A stretch of 64,000 nucleotides of DNA from Roseburia sp. (GCA_019421345.1 JAHZFL010000012.1:25510-89509); one strand, 5' to 3'. Positions 16,601-26,464 are shown, numbered from the stretch's first letter. The notes: generated by a model not told the origin, from the sequence alone. Numbers and translations are program-made.

Positions 16601-16650
16601 AACCTTCAGGCAGAGGTGCGCTTCTCTCACCTCTGCCTGAAGGTTTATAA
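16601..16650. terminator. Bidirectional terminator
   Basis: AAACCTTCAGGCAGAGGTG and its complement CACCTCTGCCTGAAGGTTT form a 19-base-pair stem between two convergent genes. Confidence 0.85.
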
Positions 16651-16653
16651 TAC

Positions 16654-17580
16654 CTAATCTCTATTCCACAAATGCTTAGGGTAAAGCCCTGATGCCTTAA
16701 GGTTCCTGATTGCCTCCCAAACGACCGGCTTATCCTCCCTGTAGGTCACGCCATACCATTTGTCCGTAGTTGTCAGCACCTTCACGGACGCCTTACCGGC
16801 TGTCAGAAGATTGCTGACGACTGTCGGGAGAAAATACTCACATTTAAGCGGATTCTCCTCCAGTCCCTTCTCTAAAAAAGACGCAAAGCCGTTTTCAAGC
16901 TCCGTCAAAAATCCTGCCGTAAAGCCCCACATATTCATGGAAACAATCGCGTCATCCGGCAGGGAAATCCATGTTCTGCCGTCATCATCGGTATAAGCAG
17001 CGCCGCCATCCCGTTTCTCAATCCGCGTACGCTCCGTCACACGAACAAGCTCGCCCGCATCACTGATCTCACAGACACCGCGCGACACATGCCCGTTTTC
17101 CGTAAGAGTATTTTTAAGCTGATACCCAACCATCGCATAGCGGTATTTTTCATCATCCTCATGCGAAACCAGATAATCATAAATCTGCGCAAATGCGCTT
17201 CTTCCATAGTAATCGTCCGCATTGATCACTGCAAAGGGACCGTCAATGACATCCTTGCAGCTTAAGACGGCATGCGCCGTTCCCCACGGCTTCTGCCGAC
17301 CGGCGGGAATCCCATACCCGTTCGGAATATTTGCAAGGTCCTGATAAACATAGGCAGTCTCCAGCTCCTTCCCGATACGATTTCCGATCGCCTCCCGAAA
17401 ATCTCTTTCGTTCTCCTTTTTGATAATAAATATTACCTTATCAAAGCCTGCCCGCTTCGCATCAAAAATAGAAAAGTCCATCATCATATGACCCTCGGCG
17501 TCCACCGGGTCAATCTGCTTTAAGCCTCCGTAACGACTCCCCATTCCTGCTGCCATAATTACCAGTACCGGTTTTTTCAT
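16654..17580 (-). CDS. Sugar-phosphate nucleotidyltransferase
   Basis: Predicted to join a sugar 1-phosphate to an NTP, giving an NDP-sugar and pyrophosphate. The 308-residue protein opens with the family signature VIMAAGMGSRYGG; PWGTAHAV near 95 and the metal-binding INADDYYG near 117 follow. It lies 20 bases after the GH112 phosphorylase, so the two are co-transcribed. That enzyme releases galactose 1-phosphate, and this transferase may activate it or the partner sugar phosphate; the exact substrate is inferred. The start at 17580 follows AGGAA. The known bifidobacterial pathway adds a hexosamine kinase, uridylyltransferase and epimerase, none of which is present here. Confidence 0.8.
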   Translation of the reverse strand: MKKPVLVIMAAGMGSRYGGLKQIDPVDAEGHMMMDFSIFDAKRAGFDKVIFIIKKENERDFREAIGNRIGKELETAYVYQDLANIPNGYGIPAGRQKPWGTAHAVLSCKDVIDGPFAVINADDYYGRSAFAQIYDYLVSHEDDEKYRYAMVGYQLKNTLTENGHVSRGVCEISDAGELVRVTERTRIEKRDGGAAYTDDDGRTWISLPDDAIVSMNMWGFTAGFLTELENGFASFLEKGLEENPLKCEYFLPTVVSNLLTAGKASVKVLTTTDKWYGVTYREDKPVVWEAIRNLKASGLYPKHLWNRD

Positions 17581-17600
17581 TGCATTTCCTGCCTTTCCTG

Positions 17601-19781
17601 TCAAATTGTATACCATTTGATCTCGTTTGCTTTCAGATGCAATGCAAAGCTGCTTCCGTCGCCGCGGTAAACCGTTGTTCTCTGCGGCTCGTAGGTGTTA
17701 TTTACGACACAATATTTCCCATTCTTCACATAGGCATGCACCTCAACATGAACGTTCGTTGAGAACCACTGGGTCAGAGCCTCCTGCTCGCTGTGCGCAC
17801 TCCACATGATACTTCGGTAGAGAACTCTGCTGTTTTCAAAGCTGTACGGCAGACCGCTGATATAGACGCAGCGTCCCTTTCCATAGGCATTCACTGCCAT
17901 CTGCACCTCTTTCTCCCTCTGTACCAAGATCTCCGTACCCTCGTAAGCATAGATGCTCTTTTTGCCCTCGCCGAAATCAACCTCATCGGCAACATCTGCG
18001 AGAATAAAATGGTCTCTGTGCTCCTCCCAGTTATACTTGTCGTAATTTAAGGTGAAACCTGTCTCCTTCTCTACGCCAAGCATCCCGGCAAGCTGAAGGT
18101 AATGCCCCTGATACTGATGGCCGGAAGGCTCTCCGACTCCGATAAAGCCGCCTCCGTTATGCACAAAAGAACGGATTGCAGAAGAAATCTTTGGATTCTC
18201 CCAGACACTGCCGCCGGTATGCGCCGTATCAGCGTCCCCGACATTGATGATGACATCAATCGTATCAAGAACAGACGCGTCTTTTAAAATATCGTCAAAG
18301 GAAATAAACTTCACGTCAAACGGTGCACCGGAAAGCGCCTCGATAATCCCTGCGTAGCTGTAATTCTGCTTCTGATACAGTGCGTGGTGCACCATATGGC
18401 AGCCCCAGCTCCTGATCTTGCCCCAGCTATTTAACACAGCCACTGTTTTCGCACAATACGGCGTCGTGCCTTTTGCATTCTCATAAAGCTCACGGAACTC
18501 ATCGCATACACCTTCAACATAATCGATAAACTCTGGAAAGTCAAGCGCAAGCTTCAAATAGCCGCCGTAACCGATACGGTCTATGGGCTTTCGCAAAATC
18601 GCGCGCCGCGCCGTCACCCAGTTTTCCTTTGCCTCCTTCACCGGATCGCCGCCCTCATGGAACGTATCCGGGAAGAAATACGGCAGAAACCGTCCTTCTG
18701 TATACTTCACGCCCTCAATATCGGAAATTAAGCGCAGGGTGCTTCCGTTTCCGACGCTTCCCACCACAGAATCAAGTCCGATTCCTGCAAATTCATCCAT
18801 AAACGGCTCTGTCCCAATCCAGTGGTCTCCTAAAAACATCATGGCTTCCTTGCCGCACTCATGCGTAATGTCCACCATTTCTTTTGCAAGCTTTGCAACC
18901 TCTCTCCGCTGAAATGCCTGAAAGTCCTTAAACTCTTTGCTAGGCACACGATACTGATTGTTGTAATATCCCTGATCTATGATATATTCCGGGCGGAACG
19001 GATAGCCGACCTCTTTTTCAAACTGCTCTAGGATATATGGGCTGACCGATGCGGAATAACCATACCAGTCTACATACTTTTCCCGTTTCAGCTCATCGAA
19101 CATCAGGGTAAACTGATGGAAAAATGTCGTATAGCGGATAACGTTGACATACGGATGCTCCTCACAGAAGCTGCGCAGACGCTCCATCGAATATTTACGG
19201 GTCTTTGGCTGGCGCACATCAAAGGTAATCTGATGCTCAAAATCTTTCCAATCGTTTGTCACCGCATTATACATATGCACCGGATCCCAGATCAAATATG
19301 CCAGAAAGCTCACCGTATATTCGTGAAACGGCTCTGCATCATGAATCTGCACGCAGCCGGTCGCCTCATCATACTCCCAGCTCTCTGTGGGAACGATTTC
19401 GCCGGAGGAACGGTCAATCACCTCCCACCAGCGTTTTATATCGTCCCTTGTATTGACCTGCATGAGCTCATCGGAAATGCCTTTCATCAGTGGAATCGCC
19501 AATTCCTTCCCCTCTGCCGCATAAAATCCTGTCATAATATAGCACTGCTGCACCTCGTCCGGGTTCGCCTTTGCCCATGCATTATCCTTCCTTGTCGTAT
19601 AATAGGTCGCATAGATCTTAGCGTCCGTCTCCTTAAGCTCCTTGGGAAACTCTGTACCATCGCAGTCGCGAATGGCATCTGCCCCCCAGCGCTTTAACAA
19701 TTCAATCGTCTCCGGTACAACATCCAAATTTGTTGGGATCGTCACACGTCCTGTCTGCTTTTCTAACTTCTGTTCACTCAT
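17601..19781 (-). CDS. 1,3-beta-galactosyl-N-acetylhexosamine phosphorylase (GH112)
   Basis: Cleaves galacto-N-biose or lacto-N-biose with phosphate, giving galactose 1-phosphate and an N-acetylhexosamine. These disaccharides come from mucin cores and milk oligosaccharides. The 726-residue protein has the family length and N-terminal signature GRVTIPTNLD, with the likely catalytic acid D319 in FLGDHWIGTEP. There is no signal peptide, so it acts in the cytoplasm. Some clostridial GH112 enzymes instead prefer galactosyl-rhamnose; that cannot be ruled out. It is followed by a nucleotidyltransferase and diverges from an AraC regulator. No importer is adjacent. AGGAG lies about 11 bases before the ATG. 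Confidence 0.9.
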   Translation of the reverse strand: MSEQKLEKQTGRVTIPTNLDVVPETIELLKRWGADAIRDCDGTEFPKELKETDAKIYATYYTTRKDNAWAKANPDEVQQCYIMTGFYAAEGKELAIPLMKGISDELMQVNTRDDIKRWWEVIDRSSGEIVPTESWEYDEATGCVQIHDAEPFHEYTVSFLAYLIWDPVHMYNAVTNDWKDFEHQITFDVRQPKTRKYSMERLRSFCEEHPYVNVIRYTTFFHQFTLMFDELKREKYVDWYGYSASVSPYILEQFEKEVGYPFRPEYIIDQGYYNNQYRVPSKEFKDFQAFQRREVAKLAKEMVDITHECGKEAMMFLGDHWIGTEPFMDEFAGIGLDSVVGSVGNGSTLRLISDIEGVKYTEGRFLPYFFPDTFHEGGDPVKEAKENWVTARRAILRKPIDRIGYGGYLKLALDFPEFIDYVEGVCDEFRELYENAKGTTPYCAKTVAVLNSWGKIRSWGCHMVHHALYQKQNYSYAGIIEALSGAPFDVKFISFDDILKDASVLDTIDVIINVGDADTAHTGGSVWENPKISSAIRSFVHNGGGFIGVGEPSGHQYQGHYLQLAGMLGVEKETGFTLNYDKYNWEEHRDHFILADVADEVDFGEGKKSIYAYEGTEILVQREKEVQMAVNAYGKGRCVYISGLPYSFENSRVLYRSIMWSAHSEQEALTQWFSTNVHVEVHAYVKNGKYCVVNNTYEPQRTTVYRGDGSSFALHLKANEIKWYTI

Positions 19782-19819
19782 TTTCTGACCGCTCCTAATT
19801 TTTTCTTGTTCTTTTGTTT

Positions 19820-19825
19820 ATTATA
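19820..19825 (-). promoter_or_regulatory. -10 box of the GH112 operon
   Basis: TATAAT on the minus strand. The -35 region (TAACAG) is poor, as expected for a promoter that needs an activator such as the divergent AraC protein. Confidence 0.5.
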
Positions 19826-19921
19826 GCGTACTTTGTCCCAAACTGTTACTCATATCTTGCTGACTATTTTAGAAATCTTATCTTCTTTTTCTTTATTTCT
19901 CTTGCTTTTTGTTGTAATATC

Positions 19922-19950
19922 TTGCGAATTTTATGTTTGTGTTCTATACT
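19922..19950 (+). promoter_or_regulatory. Promoter of the AraC-family gene
   Basis: TTGCGA and TATACT with a 17-base spacer on the plus strand, about 50 bases before the gene. Confidence 0.6.
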
Positions 19951-20001
19951 GTTCCTAACAGCGGAATATCCTGCACAATATGCAAGGAGGAAGAAACGAT
20001 T

Positions 20002-20847
20002 ATGAGCAACCAGAAATTTAATTTAGAAAACACGACGCTTCCCCAGCTTTCCTTTCGTCTGCTGTCAATTTCTGCGTCAAAATATGAAAATGACTGGGAG
20101 AGCTTTCCTCACAGCCATTATTATACGGAAATCTTCTTTATAAAAAGCGGTACGGGACATATGAAAATTGAAAACGAATCTATTCCGCTTGCCGCCAACA
20201 ATCTTGTTTTGATCGGGGCACAGGTACTTCACACGGAATTTTCCAATCCGTCCGCTCCCCTTGACTATTATGTTCTCGGCGTAGAGGGTTTAAAGATCAA
20301 CACGGACCGACCGGTGGAATACAGTGTTGTGAATGCTTCGTCCAATGTTGCGCAAATACGGCAATGCTTTGACAATATCCTGTCAGAGATGCACAACCGC
20401 CCGGAGGGCTATGCCGAGGTCTGCCAGCACTATCTTGCGATCCTTGTGCTGCTCATCTGCCGCAAAGACCACATCTCTTACGAACTCGTGGACGCTCCAA
20501 ACAGCAGTCACGAATGTCATAAGGTGAAACGCTACATTGAGACAAACTATCATGATAAGATTACGCTGGATTCTCTTGCCTCCAACTGCAATCTGACAAA
20601 ATATTACCTAAGCCATAAATTCACAGAATTTTATCGAAAATCTCCGATCGCCTATCTGACGGAGGTTCGGATCACAGCCGCCAAAGACCTGCTGAAAACA
20701 ACAAATCTCAGCATTGAGGAAATTGCAAGCGGAACGGGTTTTTCCTCCAGCAGCTATTTCTCACAGACCTTTCAGAAATTCTGCCATATGTCGCCGCAGC
20801 AATACCGCAAATCCCAAACAAAAACAGCATTCGTATCGGACCAATAA
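20002..20847 (+). CDS. AraC family transcriptional regulator
   Basis: Regulator of 281 residues. The N-terminal half is a cupin-like sugar-sensing domain (HSHYYTEIFFIKSGTGHM), and the C-terminal 100 residues carry the double helix-turn-helix of AraC proteins, with the typical end GFSSSSYFSQTFQKFCHMSP. It diverges from the GH112 operon and is probably its activator. The ATG at 20002 follows AGGAGG; an earlier in-frame ATG overlaps the promoter and is rejected. The stop codon lies inside the terminator stem. The inducer may be galacto-N-biose or a related sugar; this is inferred from position only. Confidence 0.9.
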   Translation: MSNQKFNLENTTLPQLSFRLLSISASKYENDWESFPHSHYYTEIFFIKSGTGHMKIENESIPLAANNLVLIGAQVLHTEFSNPSAPLDYYVLGVEGLKINTDRPVEYSVVNASSNVAQIRQCFDNILSEMHNRPEGYAEVCQHYLAILVLLICRKDHISYELVDAPNSSHECHKVKRYIETNYHDKITLDSLASNCNLTKYYLSHKFTEFYRKSPIAYLTEVRITAAKDLLKTTNLSIEEIASGTGFSSSSYFSQTFQKFCHMSPQQYRKSQTKTAFVSDQ

Positions 20848-20880
20848 AAAAGAATCTCGCAAGCGAGATTCTTTTTTATT
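20843..20880. terminator. Perfect 18-base-pair bidirectional terminator
   Basis: AATAAAAAAGAATCTCGC and its exact complement are separated by only AA. It serves the AraC gene and, in the other direction, the pyruvate oxidoreductase gene. Confidence 0.9.
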
Positions 20881-20889
20881 TAATGCTAA

Positions 20890-23800
20890 TTATTTGTAAA
20901 GCTCTACCAATCTTAACAGGTGCTCATAGCGCTCCTTCGCAGCCTCCTCGGATGCTGTAAAGAGCTGCTCTGCTCTCTCCGGGAATGCTCTGCTCAGACG
21001 GCTATAGCGCGTCTCGCTGTTTAAGAACTCCTGATAGGTTCCGTCACCCGGCTTTGAGGTAAGGGTAAACGGATTCTTGCCCTCTGCCTTGAGTGCCGGA
21101 TTGAAGGAGAACAGATTCCAGTAGCCTGCTGCAACTGCCTTCTTCATCTCAGTCTGGCAGTGATTCATACCGCCCTTGATACCGTGAAGCTCACATGGAG
21201 CATAACCGATAATCAATGATGGTCCGTTGTAAGCCTCTGCCTCTGCGATCACCTTGATCGTATGCGCCATATTTGCGCCAAGCGCAACCTGTGCTACATA
21301 TACATAGCCGTAGCTCATTGCAATCTCTGCAAGGCTCTTTTTGCCAACCTCTTTACCGGAGGCTGCAAACTGACAAACCTCACCGATATTGGAAGCCTTA
21401 GAAGCCTGACCGCCGGTATTGGAATACATCTCGGTATCAAATACCATGACGTTTACATTATCACCGGAAGCAAGTACATGATCCAGGCCACCGAAGCCGA
21501 TGTCGTAAGCCCATCCGTCTCCACCGAAGATCCATACAGACTTCTTACCAAGGTAATCCTTCTTCTCAAGCGCTGCCTTTGCATTCGGGCATCCGGCTGC
21601 TGCTGCCTTCTCTAATTCTGCAACAAGCGCCTCTGTTGCCGGTGCATTTGCTCTTGTATCGCTCTTTGTCTCTGTAAACTTCTCAAAAGCAGCCTTAAGC
21701 TCTGCGGAAGCCTTCTCGGACTCTGCACACTTCTTAGCGCTTGCGATTGCCTGCTCACGAAGAACGCTCTGTCCGATCTGCATACCAAGACCATGCTGTG
21801 CGTTATCCTCAAACAAGGAGTTTGCCCATGCCGGTCCCTTCTGAGAGTCTTTATTGACAGTATACGGTGATGTAGCTGCCGGTCCGCCCCAGATAGAGGA
21901 ACATCCGGTTGCATTGGAAATATACATCTGCTCGCCGAATAACTGTGTAATGATGCGGGCATAAGCTGTCTCTGCACATCCTGCACAAGCGCCTGAGAAC
22001 TCAAGCAGCGGCTGGTTGAACTGAGAACCCTTAACCGTATTGTCTGCCGGCATACCAGGCTTCTTGCCAACATTTGCAACTAAGTAATCAAATACCGGCT
22101 GCTCCTCTGCCTGTGATTCCTGCGGAACCATCTCGATCGCCGCAGTCGGGCATACCGTGATACACTCGCCGCATCCTGTACAGTCTAACGGTGATACACT
22201 GATCGTGAATTTGTACTCTCCTGCCTTTGGCTTTGTGTCAGCAAGCTTGATCTGGCTTGGCGCTGCCTTCACCTCATCCTCGCTTAACATAAACGGACGA
22301 ATGGTTGCGTGAGAACATACAAATGCACACTGGTTACACTGAATACATTTTCCTGCATCCCATGTAGGAACTGTAACAGCTGTACCGCGCTTCTCATATG
22401 CAGATGCACCGTGCTCAAACTGTCCGTCTGCATTTTCAACAAATGCAGATACCGGTAAGGAATCTCCATCCATTAAGGAAATCGGATTCATCAGCTCCTT
22501 TACCATCTTAACAGTCTTCGGACGACCTGTCAGCTCTGCCGGAGCCGGATCTGCCGCAGGGTTTGCCCATGAAGCCGGGATCTCAACCTTATGTACGGCA
22601 TCCACACCGGCATCGATTGCCTTGTAGTTCATCTCTACAACGGCGTCACCCTTCTTGCCGTAAGACTTCTTGGCAGCCTGCTTCATGAAGTCTACTGCCT
22701 CATCGATCGGCATAACGTTTGCCAGCTTGAAGAATGCCGACTGTAAGATCGTATTAGTACGCTTACCCATACCGATCTCGATCGCCTTATCGATCGCGTT
22801 GATCGTATATAACTGAATGTTGTTATTTGCGATATACTTCTTTGTCTCAGCGTTTAAGTGCTGATCAAGCTCCTCATCCGTCCACTGACAGTTGAGCATA
22901 AATACGCCGCCCGGCTTTACATCCTGCACCATCTTAAAGCCTTTTGTGACATAGGACGGATTGTGGCATGCCACAAAATCAGCCTGATTGATGTAATACG
23001 GACTTCTGATCGGCTTATCACCAAATCTTAAGTGAGAAATGGTAACACCGCCGGTTTTCTTGGAGTCATACTGGAAGTATGCCTGAATGTATTTGTCTGT
23101 GTGATCACCGATGATCTTCGTGGAGTTCTTATTTGCACCTACGGTACCGTCTCCGCCGAATCCCCAGAACTTACACTCTACCGTACCTGCAGCAGACGTG
23201 ATCGGAGCCGGCTTTACCTCCGGTAAGCTTAAGTTCGTAACGTCATCCACGATACCGATCGTGAATCTCTTTTTCGGCGCGTCGTTCTCAAGCTCTTTGT
23301 AAACAGCGAATAAGGATGAAGGCGGTGTATCCTTAGATCCTAATCCGTAGCGTCCTGCAGTCAGAACAATCGAATCAAGACCTGCCTCGCGCAGTGTTGC
23401 CGCAACATCTAAGTATAACGGATCGCCAAGCGCTCCCGGCTCTTTCGTTCTGTCAAGCACAGCAACCTTCTTTACCGTCTTAGGAAGAACCTTTAAGAAG
23501 GACTCCGGTACCCACGGACGATACAGACGAACCTTTACAAGACCGACCTTCTCACCCTTTGACATCAGGTAGTCGATCACTTCCTCTGCTACGTCATTGA
23601 CAGAGCCCATCGCTACGATCACACGCTCTGCATCCTCTGCTCCGTAATAATTGAACAGATCATAATTTGTTCCAAGCTTCTCATTCACTTTTGCCATGTA
23701 CTTCTCTACGATAGCCGGAAGCTCATTGTATGCAGTGTTGCATGCCTCGCGGTGCTGGAAGAAAACGTCTCCGTTCTCATGAGAACCGCGCATTGCCGGA

Positions 23801-24435
23801 TGCTCCGGATTTAATGCGTGCGCACGGAACGCATGCACTGCCTCCATATTGCACATTTCCTTCAGATCCGCATAATCCCACTTCTCAATCTTCTGAATCT
23901 CATGAGAGGTACGGAAACCGTCAAAGAAGTTGATGAACGGAACCTTACCCTCAAGCGTTGCAAGATGTGCAACCGGGCTTAAGTCCATAACCTCCTGCGG
24001 ATTTGTCTCGCACAGCATAGCGAAACCTGTCTGGCGGCAGGCATATACGTCGCTGTGATCACCAAAAATATTTAAAGACTGTGTTGCAACAGTACGTGCA
24101 GATACATCAAATACACACGGAAGCATCTCACCTGCAATCTTATACATGTTCGGGATCATCAGTAAGAGACCCTGAGATGCGGTAAATGTAGTCGTCAAAG
24201 CTCCTGCTGCAAGAGAACCGTGAACCGCTCCTGCTGCTCCTGCCTCTGACTCCATCTCTACAACCTTTACCTGATTTCCAAAGATGTTCTCCTGTCCTGC
24301 TGCGGACCACTGATCTACAGAGTCTGCCATCGGGCTGGAAGGTGTAATTGGGTAAATCGCTGCAACATCTGTAAACGCGTACGCTACATGAGCCGCCGCT
24401 GTATTACCGTCCATTGACTGTTTTGCTCTGGACAT
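20890..24435 (-). CDS. nifJ: Pyruvate:ferredoxin (flavodoxin) oxidoreductase
   Basis: Converts pyruvate and CoA to acetyl-CoA and CO2 while reducing ferredoxin, the central pyruvate step of anaerobic clostridia. The 1181-residue single-chain protein has all domains in order: the TPP-binding half near the start (AAIYPITPSSPMAD), a CoA-binding middle, a two-cluster ferredoxin domain with CIQCNQCAFVC and CTGCGECITVC (about 690-760), and the C-terminal TPP domain with CAGCAETAYA, GGDGWAYDIG and NTGGQAS. It stands alone with AAGGAGG before the start, a promoter upstream and a strong terminator downstream. Nothing unusual is seen. Confidence 0.97.
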   Translation of the reverse strand: MSRAKQSMDGNTAAAHVAYAFTDVAAIYPITPSSPMADSVDQWSAAGQENIFGNQVKVVEMESEAGAAGAVHGSLAAGALTTTFTASQGLLLMIPNMYKIAGEMLPCVFDVSARTVATQSLNIFGDHSDVYACRQTGFAMLCETNPQEVMDLSPVAHLATLEGKVPFINFFDGFRTSHEIQKIEKWDYADLKEMCNMEAVHAFRAHALNPEHPAMRGSHENGDVFFQHREACNTAYNELPAIVEKYMAKVNEKLGTNYDLFNYYGAEDAERVIVAMGSVNDVAEEVIDYLMSKGEKVGLVKVRLYRPWVPESFLKVLPKTVKKVAVLDRTKEPGALGDPLYLDVAATLREAGLDSIVLTAGRYGLGSKDTPPSSLFAVYKELENDAPKKRFTIGIVDDVTNLSLPEVKPAPITSAAGTVECKFWGFGGDGTVGANKNSTKIIGDHTDKYIQAYFQYDSKKTGGVTISHLRFGDKPIRSPYYINQADFVACHNPSYVTKGFKMVQDVKPGGVFMLNCQWTDEELDQHLNAETKKYIANNNIQLYTINAIDKAIEIGMGKRTNTILQSAFFKLANVMPIDEAVDFMKQAAKKSYGKKGDAVVEMNYKAIDAGVDAVHKVEIPASWANPAADPAPAELTGRPKTVKMVKELMNPISLMDGDSLPVSAFVENADGQFEHGASAYEKRGTAVTVPTWDAGKCIQCNQCAFVCSHATIRPFMLSEDEVKAAPSQIKLADTKPKAGEYKFTISVSPLDCTGCGECITVCPTAAIEMVPQESQAEEQPVFDYLVANVGKKPGMPADNTVKGSQFNQPLLEFSGACAGCAETAYARIITQLFGEQMYISNATGCSSIWGGPAATSPYTVNKDSQKGPAWANSLFEDNAQHGLGMQIGQSVLREQAIASAKKCAESEKASAELKAAFEKFTETKSDTRANAPATEALVAELEKAAAAGCPNAKAALEKKDYLGKKSVWIFGGDGWAYDIGFGGLDHVLASGDNVNVMVFDTEMYSNTGGQASKASNIGEVCQFAASGKEVGKKSLAEIAMSYGYVYVAQVALGANMAHTIKVIAEAEAYNGPSLIIGYAPCELHGIKGGMNHCQTEMKKAVAAGYWNLFSFNPALKAEGKNPFTLTSKPGDGTYQEFLNSETRYSRLSRAFPERAEQLFTASEEAAKERYEHLLRLVELYK

Positions 24436-24491
24436 TCTTATTCCTCCTTAATCATGCTTAAAATAGAGCGTCATATTACGACTTAATTCTG

Positions 24492-24520
24492 ATTTTATCA
24501 TTTAATTTGTCGATTGTAAA
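24492..24520 (-). promoter_or_regulatory. Promoter of the pyruvate oxidoreductase gene
   Basis: TTTACA and TAAAAT with a 17-base spacer on the minus strand, about 60 bases before the start codon. Confidence 0.7.
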
Positions 24521-24581
24521 GGTTTCCGCCTGTACGAAAACGCGTGCAATCTGAAAATTTCCGTCTCCTTTGCCGATTGGG

Positions 24582-24610
24582 TTGCAATTCTTTCTTTTTT
24601 TTAGTATGAT
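24582..24610 (+). promoter_or_regulatory. Promoter of the ABC-F gene
   Basis: TTGCAA and TATGAT with a 17-base T-rich spacer on the plus strand. Confidence 0.65.
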
Positions 24611-24689
24611 ACGAATTGGTGTCTTGGGCAAAACTGCCGCGGCACAGTCTTTGAAATCATTCGTCATCAAAAAGTTAGGAGAATAGCAA

Positions 24690-26330
24690 ATGATCAGTGC
24701 AAGCAATGTAACGTTACGAATCGGAAAAAAAGCATTATTTGAGGATGTCAATATTAAATTTACCGAGGGCTGCTGCTACGGTCTGATCGGCGCCAACGGC
24801 GCCGGAAAATCAACCTTTCTTAAAATTTTGTCCGGACAGCTTGAGCCTACCGCCGGAGAGGTGATCATCACGCCGGGGCAGCGCCTTTCTTTCCTGCAGC
24901 AGGATCACTTCAAATACGACGGCTTTACCGTTTTAGATACCGTTATTATGGGAAATAAGCGTCTTTATGATATTATGAAGGAAAAAGACGCTATTTATAT
25001 GAAGGAGGACTTCACGGACGAGGACGGCATCCGCGCCAGCGAGCTGGAAGCGGAATTTGCCGATATGGACGGCTGGAATGCGGAAGCGGACGCCGCTACC
25101 CTCCTAAATGGTCTTGGCATCCCGTCTGAGGAGCACTACAACATGATGGGGGATATGCCGGGCGCGCTGAAGGTGAAGGTGCTCCTTGCACAGGCGCTTT
25201 TCGGCAATCCCGACATCCTGCTTTTAGACGAGCCGACCAACCATCTGGACCTCGACGCGATCAGTTGGCTGGAGGAGTTTTTGATCAACTTTGAAAATAC
25301 CGTTATTGTCGTGTCTCACGACCGCTACTTCCTGAATAAGGTCTGCACAAACATCGCAGACATCGACTACGGCAAGATCCAACTCTATGCCGGCAACTAT
25401 GATTTCTGGTATGAATCCAGCCAGCTTCTTGTAAAGCAGATGAAGGAAGCAAACAAAAAGAAGGAGGAAAAGATCAAGGAGCTTCAGGAGTTTATCTCCC
25501 GCTTCTCGGCAAACGCCTCAAAATCCAAGCAGGCAACCTCCAGAAAGCGTGCCTTAGAGAAGATCCAGCTTGACGAGATCCGTCCGTCGAGCCGTAAATA
25601 TCCGTACATCGACTTTCGTCCGAACCGCGAGATCGGAAACGAGGTACTCACGGTGGAGGGAATTACCAAGACGATCGACGGCGTAAAGGTTCTTGACAAT
25701 GTATCGTTTATTGTCGGTCACGACGACAAAATCGCATTTGTCGGAGGCAATGAGCTGGCAAAGACCACATTATTTAAGATTCTTGCCGGAGAGCTTGAAC
25801 CGGATGCCGGCAGCTACAAATGGGGAGTTACGACCAGCCAGTCCTACTTCCCGAAAGATAACACAGAGATTTTTGATACAGACCTTCTGATCGTCGACTG
25901 GCTGACCCAGTTTTCCGAGATCAAGGATGCCACCTATGTGCGCGGTTTCCTCGGTCGTATGCTCTTTGCCGGAGAAGACGGGACAAAAAAAATGCGTGTG
26001 CTCTCCGGCGGTGAAAAGGTGCGCGTGCTGCTCTCCCGTATGATGATCATGGGAAGCAACGTTTTGATCTTAGACGAGCCGACCGACCATCTGGATATGG
26101 AATCCATCACCGCGCTCAACAACGGACTGATCAAGTTCCCGGGCGTTGTTTTATTCGCGTCCCGTGACCATCAGGTCGTGCAGACCACAGCGAACCGGAT
26201 CATCGAATTTCTGCCGGACGGCACATTTATTGATAAGGTTTCCAGCTATGACGAATATCTCGAAAATGACGAGATGGCGAGAAAACGTCAGGTTTACTCG
26301 ATGTCTGCGGAAGAAGAAGGCGATAACTAA
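24690..26330 (+). CDS. ABC-F family ATPase (YbiT/YkpA-like)
   Basis: Soluble protein of 546 residues with two ATP-binding cassettes and no membrane segment, the layout of ribosome-associated ABC-F factors. Cassette one has Walker A GANGAGKST and LLLDEPTNHLD, with a basic linker of about 60 residues after it. Several motifs differ from the general consensus: the first signature reads MPGALK rather than LSGGQ, the second P-loop is GGNELAKTT, the second Walker B is followed by EPTDHLD, and the second switch region reads ASRDHQ. A loose first signature is normal for the YbiT branch. It probably acts on stalled or initiating ribosomes; a resistance role is not indicated. AGGAG precedes the ATG. 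Confidence 0.88.
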   Translation: MISASNVTLRIGKKALFEDVNIKFTEGCCYGLIGANGAGKSTFLKILSGQLEPTAGEVIITPGQRLSFLQQDHFKYDGFTVLDTVIMGNKRLYDIMKEKDAIYMKEDFTDEDGIRASELEAEFADMDGWNAEADAATLLNGLGIPSEEHYNMMGDMPGALKVKVLLAQALFGNPDILLLDEPTNHLDLDAISWLEEFLINFENTVIVVSHDRYFLNKVCTNIADIDYGKIQLYAGNYDFWYESSQLLVKQMKEANKKKEEKIKELQEFISRFSANASKSKQATSRKRALEKIQLDEIRPSSRKYPYIDFRPNREIGNEVLTVEGITKTIDGVKVLDNVSFIVGHDDKIAFVGGNELAKTTLFKILAGELEPDAGSYKWGVTTSQSYFPKDNTEIFDTDLLIVDWLTQFSEIKDATYVRGFLGRMLFAGEDGTKKMRVLSGGEKVRVLLSRMMIMGSNVLILDEPTDHLDMESITALNNGLIKFPGVVLFASRDHQVVQTTANRIIEFLPDGTFIDKVSSYDEYLENDEMARKRQVYSMSAEEEGDN

Positions 26331-26347
26331 CACAATTTTATCAGATT

Positions 26348-26381
26348 GCGGTATAGTCATTGACGGCTATGCCGCTTTTTT
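26348..26381 (+). terminator. Terminator of the ABC-F gene
   Basis: GCGGTATAG pairs with CTATGCCGC (one wobble) and is followed by TTTTTT. Confidence 0.85.
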
Positions 26382-26464
26382 ATTCCATAACTTTTACCAA
26401 TGCATCTTAGATCATATCGAACCGGTACAACAAATCATAAGTTTATGCTGCTTGCAAATCCAAG

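Noticed and set aside
24690..26330. ABC-F gene as a decayed pseudogene
   Set aside because: The frame is intact at normal length with a good promoter, ribosome binding site and terminator; motif differences look like subfamily traits.
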